Assembly: GCA_004214155.1 (NCBI GenBank)
Contig: SGYQ01000008.1
Location: forward strand, 1 to 64,000
From: Burkholderiaceae bacterium
GTDB lineage: Bacteria; Pseudomonadota; Gammaproteobacteria; Burkholderiales; Burkholderiaceae_A
Reading direction: 5' to 3'
Length of the DNA stretch: 64,000 nt
The notes under the pieces were generated by a model. The model saw only the letters and a list, made by a program, of their open reading frames with translations, did not search any database and was not told the DNA's origin. A program made the translations under genes and the position numbers. Positions 61,545 through 64,000 of this stretch are shown here, one piece after another. Positions within the stretch are counted from its first letter, which is position 1. Each line of letters starts with the position of its first letter.

Positions 61545-62970
61545 TGATGATGCGTCGATAAGATGGGTTTTGGAAAAAGCTCTTAAGAGGGAGCATATTT
61601 CATGCGAATTATTTTCATCTGTCGACGATGTTTTAGTTGCTTTAGAGAACGGACAGCCGAATGTCTTAGTCTCTGACATACGGATGCCAGGAGAGTCTGG
61701 ATTGGTCTTGCTAGAAAAAATTAAGTCTCAGTACCCTCGGTTGCCTGTTATTATTATGACGGCGTTTTCCGACTTAGATAGCGCTGTTTCGTCTTTCCAA
61801 AAGGGGGCGTTTGACTATTTACCAAAACCGTTTGACATTGAATCTGCTGTGGAATTGATTAGTAGGGTCATGGGGGATCACAGAAAACCTGATAGTAAAG
61901 AGTTATTTAAACAAGGTAGTGTAGGTAACTTGCTTGGCACAGCTCCTAAGATGCAAGAAATATATCGTGTTATCGGAAGGTTATCCAACTCGGCAACAAC
62001 TGTATTAGTGAATGGGGAGACAGGAACAGGTAAAGAATTAGTTGCTAGGGCATTGCACCAACATAGTCCCAGATCGGAACGACCTTTTATCGCCCTCAAT
62101 ATGGCTGCTATCCCCAGAGACTTGCTAGAATCTGAGTTATTCGGTCACGAACGAGGGGCTTTTACAGGAGCCCAAATTTCCCGGAAAGGGAGATTTGAAC
62201 AAGCAGATGGTGGAACACTATTTTTGGATGAAATTGGAGATATGCCATTTGAGTTACAAACTCGGCTGTTAAGAGTCCTTTCCGAGGGAAAGTTCTATCG
62301 AGTAGGCGGTGTTACCCCCATAAATGTGAATGTGAGAGTTATTGCAGCCACACATCAAAATCTTGAAGACAGAGTTAAAACAAATCAGTTTAGAGAGGAT
62401 TTGTTTCACAGAATAAACGTTATACGAATAAAAATCCCTCCGCTTAGGGAAAGAAGTGAAGACATTCCATGTTTAGCTGAGTTTTTCCTGGATAAATTTA
62501 GTAAAAAACTAGGCTTCGAAAAAAAAGTTCTCTCAACTGAGTGCATTAAGACCATGAAAGAGTTTGGATTCCCAGGTAATGTTAGACAGTTGGAAAATTT
62601 TTGTCATTGGCTTACCGTAATGGCTCCCGGAAATACAATTAACGTGAATGATTTGCCTGATGAAATTAGATTCTACGATCCACCGATAGAGCCCGAAATT
62701 AATACTAATGTAGTATTAGATACAGAGTCAAATAGGAGTAAGGATGAATTTTGGACGACGTTATTAAGTAAGGAAGTGAAAAGAAATTTAGAAGGTAATG
62801 ACGGGGTACCCGTTAATTATTATACCCAATTGCTTAAGTCTTTCGAACGAACCGTTTACTCCGAGGCACTTAGAGCAACGAAAGGGCGAAGGATTGCGTG
62901 TGCAAAGGTTTTAAATGTGGGACGAAACACAGTAACGAAAAAAATTCAAGATCTTGACTTGCCATTTTAA
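61522..62970 (+). CDS. ntrC: Nitrogen regulation response regulator NtrC (GlnG)
   Basis: Sigma-54 activator of 482 aa. The receiver domain has phospho-acceptor Asp 52 ([11 protein letters not shown]). The AAA+ domain has Walker A GETGTGKE (165-172) and the sigma-54 contact GAFTGA (212-217), followed by [13 protein letters not shown] (Walker B). A Fis-type helix-turn-helix closes the protein ([21 protein letters not shown]; core VLNVGRNTV). Start: ATG at 61522 preferred over GTG at 61516. It would activate the glnA promoter described above. Confidence 0.96.
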   Translation: MNSVWIVDDDASIRWVLEKALKREHISCELFSSVDDVLVALENGQPNVLVSDIRMPGESGLVLLEKIKSQYPRLPVIIMTAFSDLDSAVSSFQKGAFDYLPKPFDIESAVELISRVMGDHRKPDSKELFKQGSVGNLLGTAPKMQEIYRVIGRLSNSATTVLVNGETGTGKELVARALHQHSPRSERPFIALNMAAIPRDLLESELFGHERGAFTGAQISRKGRFEQADGGTLFLDEIGDMPFELQTRLLRVLSEGKFYRVGGVTPINVNVRVIAATHQNLEDRVKTNQFREDLFHRINVIRIKIPPLRERSEDIPCLAEFFLDKFSKKLGFEKKVLSTECIKTMKEFGFPGNVRQLENFCHWLTVMAPGNTINVNDLPDEIRFYDPPIEPEINTNVVLDTESNRSKDEFWTTLLSKEVKRNLEGNDGVPVNYYTQLLKSFERTVYSEALRATKGRRIACAKVLNVGRNTVTKKIQDLDLPF

Positions 62971-63773
62971 ATATTAAAATCTAAATTAACCCAAACAGGA
63001 GCATGATCAGAAGGTTTTTCATGTTTACGTACATCAGTGGATATACCTACGTCTGAGCATACACTTACAAGTGGTTTTGACAATAGAATGTGATCTATCC
63101 TAAGCCCTTCATTTTTACGAAAAGATCCTTGCCTGTAGTCCCACCAGCTATATTGATTCGGCTTTTTGTTTTTTAACCTGAAGGAGTCGGTTAGAAACAA
63201 TTCTTCAAATTTAGAAAATTGTTGTCTTTCTATAGATGAGCAGAGAATTTTTTCTCTCCATAAATCTGGGTCAAAAACATCGAGATCAGTCGGGGCGATA
63301 TTAAAATCACCCATCATGCACAACGAGTCATTTTCTCTTAACAGTTTCTTAACGTAACCTGTAAGTTTTTGCAAAAATAATAATTTATATTTAAATTTTG
63401 GATCTTCCAAAGAACTTCCGTTCGGAACATATACTGAAATAAAGTTGATTCTATGATGATCATTAATCATAAGACAACATGTAATCACTCTAGCTTGCTC
63501 ATCCTCCCAAATTGGGATATTTCTAACTACCTGCTCACATTTAATTAGACTACTGCGTTTAAAAGCAAGGCAAACACCGTTGTAACTTTTTTGCCCGAAA
63601 AATCGTACGTCAAATCCATTATCGTAAAAAAATTCCACTGGGAATTGATCGTCAATGACCTTAGTCTCCTGGAGACCAATTATATCCGGGTTGGATTCGA
63701 CAATCCATTTTTGAAGAGAAGTTTCGCGTGCTCTAATTGAATTGATATTCCAGCTAGCGATATTAATACTCAC
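62967..63773 (-). CDS. xthA: Exodeoxyribonuclease III (Xth)
   Basis: AP endonuclease/3' exonuclease of base-excision repair, 268 aa. Active-site segments are complete: IASWNINSIRARE, GLQETKVIDDQFP (metal-binding Glu), VYVPNG, MGDFNIAPTDLDVFDP (catalytic Asp and Asn), and the C-terminal SDHAPVWVNL with the His. The stop overlaps the convergent ntrC by 4 bp. Confidence 0.95.
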   Translation of the reverse strand: MSINIASWNINSIRARETSLQKWIVESNPDIIGLQETKVIDDQFPVEFFYDNGFDVRFFGQKSYNGVCLAFKRSSLIKCEQVVRNIPIWEDEQARVITCCLMINDHHRINFISVYVPNGSSLEDPKFKYKLLFLQKLTGYVKKLLRENDSLCMMGDFNIAPTDLDVFDPDLWREKILCSSIERQQFSKFEELFLTDSFRLKNKKPNQYSWWDYRQGSFRKNEGLRIDHILLSKPLVSVCSDVGISTDVRKHEKPSDHAPVWVNLDFNI

Positions 63774-63775
63774 AA

Positions 63776-64000
63776 TCAGAGGCTCACAAGTCCTAGGTGT
63801 TTAAACATTGCATCCGGTTTTGGTTCTCTTCCCATAAATGCTCGGAAGGAAGCGATTGCCTCTCTAGAACCTCCTTTCGATAATATTTCTTTTTTAAACG
63901 AATCCCCTAGAATCGACTTTTCCCGATCATTTTTTCCTTCAAAACGTGCATAACAATCAGAGGACAAAACTTCTGCCCACTTGTAGCTGTAGTATCCTGC
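63776..64000 (-). CDS. prlC: Oligopeptidase A (M3 family), C-terminal fragment
   Basis: Only the last 74 codons are in the window; the gene continues past the right edge. YYSYKWAEVLSSDCYARF and KEILSKGGSREAIASFRAFMGREPKPDAMFKHLG (cores GGSREA and GREPKPDA) are the C-terminal signature of M3 metallopeptidases such as oligopeptidase A, which degrades signal peptides and small peptides. It lies 2 nt upstream of xthA and is probably co-transcribed with it. Confidence 0.88.
   Translation of the reverse strand, partial: AGYYSYKWAEVLSSDCYARFEGKNDREKSILGDSFKKEILSKGGSREAIASFRAFMGREPKPDAMFKHLGLVSL

Noticed and set aside
1-64000. CRISPR arrays, insertion sequences, prophage genes, tRNA or rRNA genes
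   Set aside because: No spaced direct repeats, transposase or integrase motifs, cloverleaf patterns or rRNA-like stretches were seen on either strand.

Overview
The window is AT-rich, densely coded chromosomal DNA with many TTG and GTG starts, 1-26 bp gene overlaps and almost no spacer. Gene order points to a betaproteobacterium: scpB-rluB-rimP-nusA-infB-rbfA-truB-typA, yicC-gmk-rpoZ-spoT, rph-rdgB-hemW, glnA-ntrB-ntrC, and a cysI-DUF934-cobA-cbiX-cysH sulfur operon. A complete set of methanol-dehydrogenase accessory genes (mxaRSACKL, a cytochrome cL, mxaJ, mxaD) shows that it is a methylotroph. The combination best fits a small-genome Methylophilales-type (OM43-like) lineage. This placement is inference from gene content, not a phylogeny.

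Layout. 1-3.8 kb: leftward assimilatory sulfate/sulfite reduction and siroheme operon, with a 28-bp inverted repeat upstream. 3.9-10.7 kb: small housekeeping and membrane genes, then a light-related group: a histone-deacetylase-like hydrolase, an FAD-domain-only photolyase-like protein, a full photolyase with a previously unlisted 51-aa DUF2256 gene coupled to it, a START-like protein, DUF423 and the fluoride channel CrcB. 10.8-13.5 kb: a likely redox operon with a membrane c-heme/HAMP sensor lacking an output domain, a small exported protein, a DCC-family thiol oxidoreductase and a 1-Cys peroxiredoxin. 13.5-20.7 kb: HpaI-type aldolase, metY, a serralysin-like RTX protease, and a leftward envelope group with a PCuAC copper chaperone, an AsmA-like protein, an exported thermonuclease and DUF4396. 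20.8-28.1 kb: MscS-family channel, prpC-prpD-prpE of the methylcitrate route, and an MFS transporter with a coupled 51-aa membrane peptide. 28-32.2 kb: small exported proteins, an XRE regulator and a TPR-dioxygenase fusion.

32.3-40.5 kb holds the methanol oxidation accessory cluster. The dehydrogenase subunit itself (mxaF or xoxF) is not in the window. MxaR (AAA+ ATPase) and MxaS/A/C/K/L (mostly von Willebrand and membrane proteins) probably load metal into or mature the periplasmic enzyme. The cytochrome cL takes its electrons, MxaJ and MxaD assist, and a YVTN beta-propeller protein sits between mxaJ and mxaD. From 40.6 kb onward come conserved translation, stringent-response and nitrogen-regulation genes. 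A sigma-54 promoter lies upstream of glnA. truB is split by a frame break at an 11-A run.

No rRNA, tRNA, CRISPR array, insertion sequence or prophage was seen, and no stretch over 300 bp lacks a gene. The most noteworthy items are the mxa cluster without its dehydrogenase, the FAD-only photolyase-like protein and its neighbours, the output-less heme sensor operon, the truB frame break and the operator-like repeat before cysI.
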